A stretch of DNA of 64,000 nt from Pseudomonadota bacterium (GCA_020161065.1 JAIUPH010000004.1:24021-88020); one strand, 5' to 3'. Positions 24,867 through 34,412 are shown, counted from the stretch's first letter. The notes: generated by a model not told the origin, from the letters alone. A program made the numbers and translations.

Positions 24867-27644
24867 ATGAGCACACGTGCAAGAACAGCAATCGCGGCGG
24901 CCGTCATCCTCACCAGCTTGCTGGCGGGCTGCGATCGGCCGGCGGCCGAAGGCAATCTGGACAGCGCGCGCAAGCATCTGGCGCGTCATGAACACGTGGC
25001 CGCGGTCATCGAACTCAAGGCTGCCCTGCAGAAGGCCGAGACGGGAGAGGCCCGCTATCTGCTCGGCACCGCCTTGCTCGAGCAAGGCGATGCGGCGGCG
25101 GCGCTGTTGGAGTTTGCCAAGGCGCAGCAACTGCAATTCGATCCGGACCAGCTTGCGCCTCGCCTGGCGCACGCCATGGTGCTGGCCGGCAAGGCCAAGG
25201 AAGTCATCGACCAGTTTGTCGGCAACGAGCTTCATGCTCCTGCCCATACGGCAGAGCTGTACACCGCGTTGGCGCTTGCGCATTCAAGACTGGGCCACCG
25301 GGCGGAGGCGGATGCCGCTCTGGCCAAGGCCCTGGCCAGCGACCCCAAGTATCCCTGGGCCCTGCTGACGCAAGCGCGCAAGCTGGTCGGCCAGGGCAAG
25401 GTCGATGAAGCCCTGGCGACGGCGGAGCAGGCCCGCCTGCCCGGCGGCCCGAATGGCGAAGTCGACTTGTTCCAAGGGCAATTGCTGGCCGCAGCCAACC
25501 GGCCACCCGAGGCCGTCGTCAAGGCATTGACGGCCGCTGCCGAGGACCCCCTGCAGACGCTGCGCGCACGCACCCTGCTGGCCGAACACTACCTGCGCCA
25601 CAACAACCTGCCGGCGGCCAAGGAGCAGCTGGCGATGTTGCAGAAGCTGGCGCCGCAGAACCTGCAGACGGTGTACCTCGACGCGGCGCTGGCGTTCGAG
25701 GAGGGTGCCTACGCGCGCAGCGAAAGCGTCGTCGACACGCTGTTGCGCGTGGTGCCCAACAACGCGCAGGCCTTGGTGCTCGGTGGCGCGGCCAGCTTGC
25801 GGCGGGGGTCGCTGATCGCCGCCGAAACCAAGCTCGGCAGGGCCGTGCAGACGACCGAGAACGCCGTGGTCGCGCGACGGTTGCTGGCCGAAACCTACTT
25901 GCGCATGGCGCAGCCCGCCAAGGCGATGCACGTGCTCAAGCCGTTGATCGAGCGCCCGCGTCCCGATGTCGATGCGCTGGTTCTGGCGGCACAGGGCAGC
26001 CTGATGTCGGGTGACATCAACCGCGCCGAGTCGCTGTTCGCGGCGGTCGCGTCCAGTCGACCCGACGACATGACGGTGAAGACGGCACTGGCGCTGATCA
26101 CGCTCGACCGCGGCAACTCGAACGAAGCATTCAACGCCCTGCGTTCGATCTCGCAACGCGACACCGGCGACAGTGCCGACCTCGCCACGATCAGCCGGCG
26201 CTTGCGCCGGCAAGAGTTCGACGAGGCCCTGACGGCAATTGCCGCGCTGGAGAAAAAGCAGCCGACCGCGCCGACCGCTGCCTACCTGCGCGGCCTGGCA
26301 CTGGCCGGCAAGGGCGACGTGGCGGGAGCCAGGCAGTCGTTCGAGGCGGCACTCAAGATCGCGCCGACCTATCAGGCGGCGCTGCTGGAGCTGACGCGCT
26401 TGGATGTCGAGGAGCAGAAGCTGGACGCGGCCCGCAGCCGCCTGGCGAAATGGGTGGAGGCGCATCCCACCGACGTCGCCATGCGCATGGCGCTGCTCGA
26501 TGTCCGGCTGCGGCAGAACGCGCCCGGCGAGGAACTGCTGTCGGCCATTGACGAGGCCATCCGCATCGCACCCACCGAGCCGGCGCCCTATCTGGCCAAG
26601 ATCGTCCAGACCAAGCGCATCAAGGGCACGCGTGACGCGGTGGCGGCAGCCCAAACGGCGCTGGCAGCGCTGCCCAATCATGTCTCGGTGCTCGATGCGG
26701 CCGGCGTCGTCTTCTCGGCGGCCGGCGAAGACCAGCAGGCGATTTCCGTCTTCAACCGCATGGCGTCGCAGGCGCCGGCATCGGCCGTGCCCTTCCTGCG
26801 CTTGTCCGACGTGCACAGCAAGCTGGGCAATGTCGCGGCCGCCACCTCTGCCCTCGAGCGCGCCTTCGATCTGGATCCGGTGTCTCCCGACGTGCACCGG
26901 CAACTGCTGGCCTACGCGGCGAAGTACAAGGACTTCAAGATGCCGCTGTCCGCGGCCAAGCGCCTGCAGCAGCGCTACGGGGACCGACCGGCCGGCTTCG
27001 AACTGGAGGGCGACCTCGCGGCGGCGCAACGTCGCTGGGACGCCGCGGCTACGGCTTATCGCGCCGGCTTGGCGCGGGGCGCGGGGACGCGCCTGGCGAT
27101 CAAGACCTGGGACGTGCTGGCGCTCGGAGGTTCGGGCCATGCCGGCGCCGAAGCCTTTGCCCGCGAATGGATCGCCAAGCACCCGACCGACAGTGCGTTC
27201 CACGCATTTCTGGCCGACCGCGCCCGCGGTGCGAAGGACTACGCTGCAGCCGAGCGCAACTACCGCAGGGTACTGGAACTGCGGCCCGAGCATGGCATCG
27301 CCATGAACAACCTGGCCTGGGTGCTGGGACAGTCGGGACGCCGCGCTGAAGGCATCGAGTGGGCGCAGAAGGCGACTCGCCTATACCCCAAGGCGGCGCC
27401 GTACATGGACACGCTGGCCAGCCTGCTGGCGGCCGATGGCCAGGCCGCTGCTGCAATCGATTGGCAGCGGCGTGCCGTCGGCGCTGACGACGGCGATGTA
27501 TCGCTCAAGCTCGGCCTGGCCAAGCTGCTGCTGGATGCCGGCCAGAAGCAGGAGGCGCGCAGCCTGCTGGCGACCTTGGCCAAGAGCAATGCATCGGCGC
27601 CGGCCTCGGCGGAAGTTCAGCGGCTGCTCAAGCTGGCATCTTGA
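24867..27644 (+). CDS. prsT: PEP-CTERM system TPR-repeat lipoprotein PrsT
   Basis: Lipoprotein of 925 residues. The signal peptide ends in the lipobox SLLAGC (Cys22), and the rest is a long array of TPR helices (for example TAELYTALALAHSRLGHRAE and the last repeats around 820-900). It probably sits in the envelope as a scaffold for exopolysaccharide or PEP-CTERM protein assembly, as seen for the PrsT family next to PrsK/PrsR. The start is ATG 24867 with GGGGAAG eight bases before it; an upstream in-frame ATG at 24846 lacks this. Codon bias is slightly weaker than in the respiratory genes. Confidence 0.93.
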   Translation: MSTRARTAIAAAVILTSLLAGCDRPAAEGNLDSARKHLARHEHVAAVIELKAALQKAETGEARYLLGTALLEQGDAAAALLEFAKAQQLQFDPDQLAPRLAHAMVLAGKAKEVIDQFVGNELHAPAHTAELYTALALAHSRLGHRAEADAALAKALASDPKYPWALLTQARKLVGQGKVDEALATAEQARLPGGPNGEVDLFQGQLLAAANRPPEAVVKALTAAAEDPLQTLRARTLLAEHYLRHNNLPAAKEQLAMLQKLAPQNLQTVYLDAALAFEEGAYARSESVVDTLLRVVPNNAQALVLGGAASLRRGSLIAAETKLGRAVQTTENAVVARRLLAETYLRMAQPAKAMHVLKPLIERPRPDVDALVLAAQGSLMSGDINRAESLFAAVASSRPDDMTVKTALALITLDRGNSNEAFNALRSISQRDTGDSADLATISRRLRRQEFDEALTAIAALEKKQPTAPTAAYLRGLALAGKGDVAGARQSFEAALKIAPTYQAALLELTRLDVEEQKLDAARSRLAKWVEAHPTDVAMRMALLDVRLRQNAPGEELLSAIDEAIRIAPTEPAPYLAKIVQTKRIKGTRDAVAAAQTALAALPNHVSVLDAAGVVFSAAGEDQQAISVFNRMASQAPASAVPFLRLSDVHSKLGNVAAATSALERAFDLDPVSPDVHRQLLAYAAKYKDFKMPLSAAKRLQQRYGDRPAGFELEGDLAAAQRRWDAAATAYRAGLARGAGTRLAIKTWDVLALGGSGHAGAEAFAREWIAKHPTDSAFHAFLADRARGAKDYAAAERNYRRVLELRPEHGIAMNNLAWVLGQSGRRAEGIEWAQKATRLYPKAAPYMDTLASLLAADGQAAAAIDWQRRAVGADDGDVSLKLGLAKLLLDAGQKQEARSLLATLAKSNASAPASAEVQRLLKLAS

Positions 27645-27736
27645 TCTGGTGTCGACTGTCGAGATTTTTTTCATCTGCGCCATTCGACCACCCGATCAAG
27701 CTGATAAGTGATTGTTTTTAAAAGATAAAAATCTCT

Positions 27737-27752
27737 TGGCACTGTGGATGCA
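27737..27752 (+). promoter_or_regulatory. Sigma-54 promoter of the PEP-CTERM gene
   Basis: TGGCAC-N5-ATGCA with GG at 27738-27739 and GC at 27750-27751 differs from the consensus TGGCAC-N5-TTGCA at one base and has exact spacing. It sits 68 bp upstream of the start codon in an AT-rich pocket. The sigma-54 activator PrsR is encoded 3 kb upstream. A perfect 11-bp palindrome TCGACTGTCGA at 27652-27662, about 85 bp further upstream, is a candidate enhancer site for PrsR. Confidence 0.85.
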
Positions 27753-27819
27753 TAAAAGATGACGAAGGCCGATCAGTGGCATCGGCCGACAGATCAAGGC
27801 CCTCCAAAGGAGATTGAAA

Positions 27820-28629
27820 ATGGCGGGTTTCAAAGTTAAGTCAGTAGCGTTGTCGGCTCTGCTGGCAATCGGCGGTGTGGCTCAGGCGAACGTGGTCGAT
27901 CTGTTCACCGATCCGCCCGGCGGCCAGATCACGAACTGGGCGAAGAGCGAAGGCTTGGTGACCAAGGTCACGGAAGCGGGCGCCTACCCCAGCACGATCC
28001 TCGGCGGCTACCGCGATATCGTGCTGCAGATCACCAACACGGCGGGCAGCGGCAACTTCGCCACGGCTTCCGCTTCGGTTGCTGACGGCAAGTTCGAGTT
28101 GGCCACCTCGCCGAACATCACGGCCATTGCTCGCGTGCAGTGGGACGGCGGTGACAACAGCGCGGCGCTCAACACCCAGGGTCTCAACCACGCCAATCTG
28201 GTGGTCCAGAGTGGTTGCCCGGCCACTGGTTGCGATCGTTTCGTGGCAGACGTGTCGTTCGCTGACCTGCAGTTCCAATACCAGATCGTCATTTATGACA
28301 TGACGGGGAACTTCTCGATCCTGACGAGCGCTGCGCCTGGCGGCATCACGTCCGACACGCCGATCGACTTCCCGTTCGAGTGGTGGGGCCTGAGCGCTGG
28401 TGCGCACACCATCGATGGCGTCACGTTCAATATCACCCGTAGCGCGGGCGCCGTTGACTTCACGAACATCGGCGCGATGGAGTTCGTGGTCAACAGCGAC
28501 GGTCAGACCGTGTCGGTTGACTTGGCTCTGGGTGGCGTGACCAAGACGGGCGTGCCTGAGCCGGCGTCGATCGCTCTGGCTGGTCTGGCGTTGCTGGGCC
28601 TGGGCGCCGCTCGCCGCCGCAAGATGTGA
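27820..28629 (+). CDS. PEP-CTERM sorted surface protein
   Basis: Exported protein of 269 residues with a signal peptide (1-24, ending GGVAQA) and a beta-rich, Cys-poor body with one short disulfide-capable pair (SGCPATGCDR). The C-terminal sorting signal is VPEPASIALAGLALLGLGA plus RRRKM: the PEP motif, a helix and a basic tail, cut by exosortase A. The body resembles other secreted exopolysaccharide-associated PEP-CTERM proteins but matches no enzyme that I know. The start is ATG 27820 with AGGAGA seven bases upstream. It has its own sigma-54 promoter and terminator, so it is a single-gene unit. Codon use is less GC-rich at third positions than its neighbours, as in highly expressed or regulated genes. 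Confidence 0.93.
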   Translation: MAGFKVKSVALSALLAIGGVAQANVVDLFTDPPGGQITNWAKSEGLVTKVTEAGAYPSTILGGYRDIVLQITNTAGSGNFATASASVADGKFELATSPNITAIARVQWDGGDNSAALNTQGLNHANLVVQSGCPATGCDRFVADVSFADLQFQYQIVIYDMTGNFSILTSAAPGGITSDTPIDFPFEWWGLSAGAHTIDGVTFNITRSAGAVDFTNIGAMEFVVNSDGQTVSVDLALGGVTKTGVPEPASIALAGLALLGLGAARRRKM

Positions 28630-28669
28630 GATGAAGCCTGCGTCGGCCGAGTCAGGCCGACCAGCTGAC

Positions 28670-28700
28670 AAAAGGCGGGGCCAGTGGCTCCGCCTTTTTT
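28670..28700 (+). terminator. Rho-independent terminator after the PEP-CTERM gene
   Basis: A 9-bp stem (GGCGGGGCC / GGCTCCGCC, one G-U pair) with loop AGT is followed by a run of six T. It begins about 40 bp after the stop codon. It is the clearest terminator in the window. Confidence 0.93.
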
Positions 28701-28854
28701 CTTGGTGCGCCCGGCACGGGCGCCCACCCGAAGCTTCGAGGCCGCGGGCTGGGCTGGGGCACATCGCAGATACACTCCACAGCGGTGGGCGCGGGATGCG
28801 CATCGCCACCTGCACCAACCGTTACCGGCACGTCCAGGCAAAGGCTCAGCAACC

Positions 28855-29670
28855 GTGGTCGACGAAGCAGTCGCTTCACTCAGCGACGTGGTCAAGTCCT
28901 ATCAGATGGACGACGTGGTCGTTCCCGTATTGCGGGGCATCGACGTCGCCATCAGGCCGGCCTACTTCACCGTATTGCTGGGCCCTTCGGGCAGCGGCAA
29001 GACCACGCTGCTGAACCTGCTGGGCTGCCTGGACCGGCCCAATCAGGGCAAGGTGATGGTTGCGGGAACCGATGTCAACAGCCTGAGCGACGACGAACTC
29101 TCCGACTTCCGCAGCGAGAACATCGGCTTCGTCTTCCAGTCGTTCAATCTGGTCCCCGTATTGACGGCGTTCGAGAACGTCGAATATCCGTTGGTACTGG
29201 CCGGCATGGACCCTGTTCGGCGGCAGCGGCGCGTCAAGCGCCTGCTCGAAGCGGTGGGCCTCGATGAACGGGCCCACAACCGTCCGGGCCAGCTCTCCGG
29301 TGGCCAGCGCCAGCGTGTGGCGATCGCGCGCGCCTTGGCGCGCAAGCCCAAGCTCGTCATCGCCGACGAACCCACCGCCAACCTCGACAGCCAGACCGGC
29401 GCCGCGATCATCGCGCTGATGCGCTGGATGCAGCAGAACTTCAAGATCTCGTTCATCTTCTCGTCGCACGACTCGGGGCTGATCAAGGCGGCGGACGACC
29501 TGATCGTGCTGCGCGACGGCGTGATCCAGTCGGTGCGTCGCAAGCCCGGCGAAGCCGCGTCGCTGACGAGCGAGTTCGAGACTGACGACGATAGTGGCCC
29601 GCGCTGGGGCGAGGATCCTGCAGCGACGGATTTCTCGGCTTTGGACGACGCGACGAGGCCCAGCGCGTGA
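28855..29670 (+). CDS. ABC transporter ATP-binding protein (LolD/MacB type)
   Basis: ATPase of 271 residues with Walker A GPSGSGKTT, Q-loop FQSFNLVP, signature LSGGQRQRVAIARAL and Walker B LVIADEPTANLD. The sequence class is that of LolD and MacB, which power extraction or export at the inner membrane rather than solute uptake. A 45-residue acidic C-terminal tail is unusual. The start is GTG 28855 by frame and domain start; it has only a weak ribosome binding site. It is followed by its permease with a GTGA overlap. Confidence 0.9.
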   Translation: MVDEAVASLSDVVKSYQMDDVVVPVLRGIDVAIRPAYFTVLLGPSGSGKTTLLNLLGCLDRPNQGKVMVAGTDVNSLSDDELSDFRSENIGFVFQSFNLVPVLTAFENVEYPLVLAGMDPVRRQRRVKRLLEAVGLDERAHNRPGQLSGGQRQRVAIARALARKPKLVIADEPTANLDSQTGAAIIALMRWMQQNFKISFIFSSHDSGLIKAADDLIVLRDGVIQSVRRKPGEAASLTSEFETDDDSGPRWGEDPAATDFSALDDATRPSA

Positions 29671-31082
29671 GGATGACCCTCTCGCTGGCAACACGCAACC
29701 TGCTGCGCAACCGGCGCCGCTCGCTCGCGACGTTGCTGGCCCTGGCAATCGGGGCGACGTCGGTGTTGCTGTTCGGGGGCTACAGCGCCGACATCAAGTA
29801 CAGCCTGCTTACCGGTTATGTGCAGGGCGGCGGCCACCTCCAGGTGCAGCACAAGGATTTCTTTCTTTTCGGCAACGGCAACCCCACGGCCTATGGCATT
29901 GCGGGCTATACGCGGCTGATGGAGGCGATCGGCAACGATCCCGAGCTCAAGCCCGAGGTGCGGGTGATTTCGCCGACGCTGCAGTTCGGAGGCTTGGCCG
30001 GCAACTACGAAGCCTCGGTCTCGCGCACGGTGATGGGCGTGGGCTACGTCGCCTCGGATGTCGCCAAGATGCGCGAATGGAACGAGTTCGGCATCCCGCC
30101 GCTGTCGCCGCCCTTTGCCCTGGTCGCGGCCCCGGAGGACGCGGTCATCGTTGGCCTCGGGGTCGCTCGGGTGCTGTTGCTGTGTGACCGACTGGGACTG
30201 AAAAACTGCCCCAAGCCGGCGGTTGGCGACAAGCGCGCCGGCGCCGGCGGGCCGGCGTTGCCTGCCGACATCATGGCGCTGGCCGAAGGTGACCCCCAGC
30301 GGCCGGCCGGTGCGCCGGCGGCGGCCGTTGAACGTCCACAGATCGAACTGCTGGCGACCCAGCCCCGCGGATCGCCCAACGTCGCCGCGGTGAAGGTGCT
30401 GGCGGCCGAGGACCAGGGCTTCAAGGAGCTCGATGAAGTCACCGTCATCCTGCAGCTGAGCCAGGCGCAGAAGCTGGTCTACGGGCGCGGCGAGCCGCGG
30501 GCCACCTCGATCATGATCCAGCTCGAGCACACCGACTCGATCCCGGATGCTGCCAAGCGCGTGCGGGCCGTGCTGGACCAGGCGATGCCGGGTCATCCCT
30601 TGGCGGTGCTGGACTTCAGGCAGCTCAACCCCTTCTACGGTGAAACCATCAATCTGTTCAACACGATCTTCGGCTTCATCTTCGTGCTGATCGGCGGCAT
30701 CGTGCTGTTCACGGTCAGCAACACGATGATGGCCGCCGTCATGGAGCGCACCACCGAGATCGGCACCGTCCGCGCGGTCGGCCTTCGCCAGAGCGGGATC
30801 CGCAAGCTGTTCGTGACCGAAGGCTTCCTGCTCGGCTGTGTCGGTGCGACACTCGGCGTCGTGCTGGCGCTGGTCTTGGCGGCGATCGTCAAAAGCCTGC
30901 ATCTCACTTGGCTGCCGCCGGGATCGTCGACCCCGCTGCCGCTGACCATCCGCGTGGCGGGCGAGTACGGCATGATCGTTGGTACCATGCTCGGCTTGAT
31001 CGTTATCGCAACCGTGTCGGCGTGGCTGCCGGCCTGGCGTGCCGCCAGGCTCAGCATCGTCGATGCGTTGAGGCACGCCTGA
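29667..31082 (+). CDS. ABC transporter permease (FtsX/LolE type)
   Basis: Inner membrane permease of 471 residues. One helix near the N-terminus (RRSLATLLALAIGATSVLLF) is followed by a large periplasmic domain (about 45-320) and three C-terminal helices of the FtsX type (about 325-465, with TEIGTVRAVGLRQSGIRKLFVTEG). This topology belongs to LolC/E and MacB permeases. The start is GTG 29667 overlapping the upstream TGA, or ATG 29673. Its stop overlaps the LolA-like gene (TGATG). Together these suggest lipid or lipoprotein movement from inner to outer membrane. Confidence 0.9.
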   Translation: MRMTLSLATRNLLRNRRRSLATLLALAIGATSVLLFGGYSADIKYSLLTGYVQGGGHLQVQHKDFFLFGNGNPTAYGIAGYTRLMEAIGNDPELKPEVRVISPTLQFGGLAGNYEASVSRTVMGVGYVASDVAKMREWNEFGIPPLSPPFALVAAPEDAVIVGLGVARVLLLCDRLGLKNCPKPAVGDKRAGAGGPALPADIMALAEGDPQRPAGAPAAAVERPQIELLATQPRGSPNVAAVKVLAAEDQGFKELDEVTVILQLSQAQKLVYGRGEPRATSIMIQLEHTDSIPDAAKRVRAVLDQAMPGHPLAVLDFRQLNPFYGETINLFNTIFGFIFVLIGGIVLFTVSNTMMAAVMERTTEIGTVRAVGLRQSGIRKLFVTEGFLLGCVGATLGVVLALVLAAIVKSLHLTWLPPGSSTPLPLTIRVAGEYGMIVGTMLGLIVIATVSAWLPAWRAARLSIVDALRHA

Positions 31083-31867
31083 TGGACCGCTCCCGAATCC
31101 GCTTTCTGGCCTGCATGGGCTTCGCCGCGCTGACGGCGTGGGGTGCTGCGGGCGCCGCGCCGGATGCCCAGGCCCTGCTGACGGCCAGCGATGCCATCCG
31201 CAACCCTTCGCAGCCGTTCAAGGTCACGGTCACGCTGACGGAATTCGAGAAGGGCCAGCAGGTCGACTCCACCACGCTGGTCAGTTATGCGCGTACGTTG
31301 GAGAACGGCGGGCAGTTCGCGACGCTGGTGCGTTTCGTCGAGCCGGCGCGCGATGCCGGCAAGCTGATGCTCAAGAACGGCAACGACTTGTGGTTCTATG
31401 ACCCCGCCACCAAGTCCAGCGTGCGAATCTCGCCGCAGCAGCGCTTGATGGGCGAGGCGGCGAACGGCGACGTGATCACCGTGGCCTTGGCCCGCGACTA
31501 CAAGGCGAAATACGAAGCCGAGGAGACCGTGACCGACGGCGAGCGCAAGCCGCGCAAGGCCCACAAGCTGCTGCTCGCCGCGGCCTCGGAGGACGCCACG
31601 TATGCCACCGTCGAGCTGTGGGTCGACGCCGAGAACCGGCGGCCGATCAAGGCGCGCTTTTTGGCGGACTCGGGGCGGCTGCTGAAGACGGCCTTTTATC
31701 GCCGCTTTCAGCCGCAGTTGGGAACCGAGCGGCCCACCGAGACGGTGATCATCGACGGCCTGAATCCCCAGCAGGTCACGCTGGTGCGCTTGACGGACTT
31801 CGTGGCTCGGAACATCCCGCCAACGTGGTTCCAGCGCGATTTCTTGCCGCGTTTTCAGGGGGAATGA
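31082..31867 (+). CDS. LolA-like outer-membrane lipoprotein-sorting protein
   Basis: Periplasmic carrier of 261 residues with a signal peptide (1-25, AAGAAPDA). The body has the half-barrel strand pattern of the LolA-like family, with KNGNDLWFYDPATKSSVRISPQQ and late strands VTLVRLTDFV. Proteins of this type carry lipids or lipoproteins across the periplasm. It is translationally coupled to the ABC permease and to the following barrel protein, forming a complete inner membrane - periplasm - outer membrane path. Its cargo is unknown. Confidence 0.85.
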   Translation: MDRSRIRFLACMGFAALTAWGAAGAAPDAQALLTASDAIRNPSQPFKVTVTLTEFEKGQQVDSTTLVSYARTLENGGQFATLVRFVEPARDAGKLMLKNGNDLWFYDPATKSSVRISPQQRLMGEAANGDVITVALARDYKAKYEAEETVTDGERKPRKAHKLLLAAASEDATYATVELWVDAENRRPIKARFLADSGRLLKTAFYRRFQPQLGTERPTETVIIDGLNPQQVTLVRLTDFVARNIPPTWFQRDFLPRFQGE

Positions 31868-33153
31868 CCACCATGGTTCATGGCCGCACGCTGCTGAGCG
31901 CAGGCTTGGCTCTGGCCTTTCTGGCGGTGCAGCCTGCGTTCGCGGCCAGCGAAGAGGATGCCGCGCTGGACCTCGCGCCGGCGGCCGAAGCGGCGCCCGC
32001 CGCACGCGCCGAGCCGGGCCTGCGCGTGTTTGTCGAAGGCACCGCTGGCCGGTTGACGCAGCGCTACGGCTTGCCCAGCGAGGATGTGCGCCGCCTGTCG
32101 CTCGACCTGACCTGGCAGTTCAAGCCCGCGGCGCAATGGCGGGCGGTCTTGTCCAATCGGCTCGACGACATCCATCCGGCCGAGCAGGGCAGCCGGTCCA
32201 CCTTGAACAGCCTGCGCGAGGTCTACGTCGGTTGGCAAGCGGCGGACGGGCAGTGGGCTGCGGACCTGGGGCGCGTCAATCTGCGCAACGGCCCGGCCTA
32301 TGGCTTCAACCCGACCGACTACTTCCGCGATGGCAGCGCGCGTGCCGTGACGAGCGCCGATCCGCTGGCGCTGCGCGAAAACCGCCTGGGTACGGCCATG
32401 CTGCGGGCGCAGCGGTTGTGGGAGGGCGGCAACCTCACCCTGGTGGCGGCGCCCAAGCTGCGCGATGGCCCCAGCGACTCGTCGTTCAGCCCCGACTGGG
32501 GCGCGACGAATCACGCCGATCGGGTGTTGATGTCGGTGACGACCCAGGCCGGCAGCAACGTCAACCTGCAGGGCTTTGCCTTCCATGAACAAGGCAAGGG
32601 CGCCCAAATCGGCGCCAGTGGGACGGCCCTGCTGGGCCGATCGACGGTGGGCTTCTTCGAGTGGTCGGGCGGCAAGGATGCCGAATTGCTGAGCGAAGCG
32701 CTGACCCCGTCGCCTCGGATCATCACCGGCCACCGCGCGACGGTGGGCGCGACGTTCACGTTGCCGACCGGCCTCGCCTTGACGGCCGAGTTTGAGTACA
32801 ACAAGTTCGCCCTCGACAAGGCCGGTTGGAACGAAGCGTTGGCGACCTACGGGCTCGAGCCGTTGGGCACCTACCTGTTCCATGTCCAGCGCCGGCAGGA
32901 CATCGCGTCGCGCAAGGCGGCGATGGTCTACGCTTCGCAACGCAATGCGTTCGTGAGAAACCTCGACCTGACCGGGCTGGTCCGCTACAACACGGAGGAT
33001 CGCAGCCGCTTCTACTGGGTGGAGGCGCGCTACCACTTCCCGAAGGTCGACGTAGCCTTGCAATGGCAAGGCAACCGCGGCGCCGCGCAGACCGAGTATG
33101 GCGCCGTGCCCGGCCGCACGTTGGTGCAGTTGTTGGCGGCCGTCTACTTCTGA
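31864..33153 (+). CDS. Outer-membrane beta-barrel protein of the ABC/LolA-like system
   Basis: Exported protein of 429 residues with a signal peptide (about 1-31, QPAFAA) and alternating amphipathic strands throughout. It ends in a terminal aromatic residue (LLAAVYF), typical of outer-membrane barrels. Motifs such as GFNPTDYF and NLREVYVGWQ resemble DUF1302-like porins that accompany LolA-like transporters. ATGA couples it to the preceding gene. It probably forms the outer-membrane end of the transport route. Its 3' end overlaps the convergent ketosynthase gene by 10 bp. Confidence 0.82.
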   Translation: MTTMVHGRTLLSAGLALAFLAVQPAFAASEEDAALDLAPAAEAAPAARAEPGLRVFVEGTAGRLTQRYGLPSEDVRRLSLDLTWQFKPAAQWRAVLSNRLDDIHPAEQGSRSTLNSLREVYVGWQAADGQWAADLGRVNLRNGPAYGFNPTDYFRDGSARAVTSADPLALRENRLGTAMLRAQRLWEGGNLTLVAAPKLRDGPSDSSFSPDWGATNHADRVLMSVTTQAGSNVNLQGFAFHEQGKGAQIGASGTALLGRSTVGFFEWSGGKDAELLSEALTPSPRIITGHRATVGATFTLPTGLALTAEFEYNKFALDKAGWNEALATYGLEPLGTYLFHVQRRQDIASRKAAMVYASQRNAFVRNLDLTGLVRYNTEDRSRFYWVEARYHFPKVDVALQWQGNRGAAQTEYGAVPGRTLVQLLAAVYF

Positions 33154-34412
33154 GCCTGGCGAACGGCCAGCACGACGTTGCTGCCGCCGAACGCGAACGA
33201 GTTGGACAGCGCAAACGGCAGCTTGCCCACGTCGCGCCCTTCGCCGAGGATGTGATCCACGCCGGTGCAGGCCGGGTCGATCGCCGAACGGTGGGCCGTG
33301 GGCGGCAACTGGCCGTGGTGGACGGCCAGGATGGTGATCAAGGCCTCGATGGCCCCCGACGCACCCATCAAGTGGCCGTGCATCGACTTCGTGGCGCTGA
33401 CCGGCAGCACGGCCGCACGGTCGCCGAAGAACTGGCGCAACGCATCGATCTCGACGGGGTCACCTTCCGGCGTGGCGGTGCCGTGAGCGTTGACGTAGCC
33501 GACTTCGTCCTTGTCGGCTTTGGCGTCGCGCAGCGCCGCCGTGAGGGCGCGAAGCTGGCCGGCCGCCGACGGCGCCGTGATGTGGCCGTGATCGCACGAA
33601 CTGCCGGTGCCGGCAATCTCGGCATAGATGCGCGCGCCGCGGGCCTGCGCGCGTTCCAGGCTTTCCAGCACCAGGACCGCCGAGCCTTCGCCCAGCACCA
33701 GGCCGCCTCGGTCGGCGGCAAACGGACGGCAGGCGGCCCGTGCCGACGCTTCGTCGGCAGCCGGTGCCAACACCTGCATCGACAACCAGGCCTTGACCAC
33801 GCCATAGGGCAAGGCGGCTTCCGCCCCGCCGGCGAGCACGACGCCGGTCTGGCCGCTGCGGATGCGTTGCACGCCGTCGGCGATGGCCGCCGCCGCCGAC
33901 GCGCAAGCGACCGAGTACGTGTAGCAGGCGCCGCCCAGGCCGAAATGCTGCGCGACATGCGCCGCCGCCGCGTTGTTCATGCACTGCACGACGGTCAGCG
34001 GCGACAAGCGGTTGCGATTGCGCAGGAAGAGGTCTCGATAGCCCTTTTCAGTCGTCTGCGCGCCGCCGACGCCGGTGCCGAACAGCACGCAGGCCGTCTC
34101 GCGCTCTTCGGCCGACATGGCATCCATGCCGGCATCGTTCCAGGCCGCGCTGGACGCCAGCATCGCCAACTGGCTGACCCGGTCGAGCACGGCCGATCGA
34201 CCGCGGCCCAGGATCGGTGCCGCATCGACCTCCTTGCAAACGGCGCTCGCGATGGTGGCCGCGTGGGGAGCGTCTCCGACGGTGTTCAGCGAGATCGCGC
34301 TTTGCCCGGCCATCAGCGCTTGAAAGGCCGCCGACGCATCGCAGCCATGGGGACCGGCCAGCCCAAGGCCGGTGACGACGACTCGCACCCGATCCGCGCT
34401 GGCGACGGTCAT
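33144..34412 (-). CDS. Beta-ketoacyl-ACP synthase II-type enzyme
   Basis: Thiolase-fold ketosynthase of 422 residues with catalytic Cys170 (SVACASA), His310 (NAHGTATPEGD) and His345 (KSMHGHLMGASGA), the Cys-His-His triad of FabF/KAS II. It condenses an acyl group with malonyl-ACP. An ACP gene is directly upstream (TGATG overlap), so the enzyme probably acts on that dedicated carrier, outside housekeeping fatty acid synthesis. The lack of other fab genes nearby argues for a specialised acyl chain or modification. The product is unknown. Confidence 0.9.
   Translation of the reverse strand: MTVASADRVRVVVTGLGLAGPHGCDASAAFQALMAGQSAISLNTVGDAPHAATIASAVCKEVDAAPILGRGRSAVLDRVSQLAMLASSAAWNDAGMDAMSAEERETACVLFGTGVGGAQTTEKGYRDLFLRNRNRLSPLTVVQCMNNAAAAHVAQHFGLGGACYTYSVACASAAAAIADGVQRIRSGQTGVVLAGGAEAALPYGVVKAWLSMQVLAPAADEASARAACRPFAADRGGLVLGEGSAVLVLESLERAQARGARIYAEIAGTGSSCDHGHITAPSAAGQLRALTAALRDAKADKDEVGYVNAHGTATPEGDPVEIDALRQFFGDRAAVLPVSATKSMHGHLMGASGAIEALITILAVHHGQLPPTAHRSAIDPACTGVDHILGEGRDVGKLPFALSNSFAFGGSNVVLAVRQAQK

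Noticed and set aside
27652-27672. Palindrome plus T-run as the terminator of prsT
   Set aside because: The palindrome has a one-base centre and folds to only a four-base-pair stem, so it is a better candidate protein-binding site.
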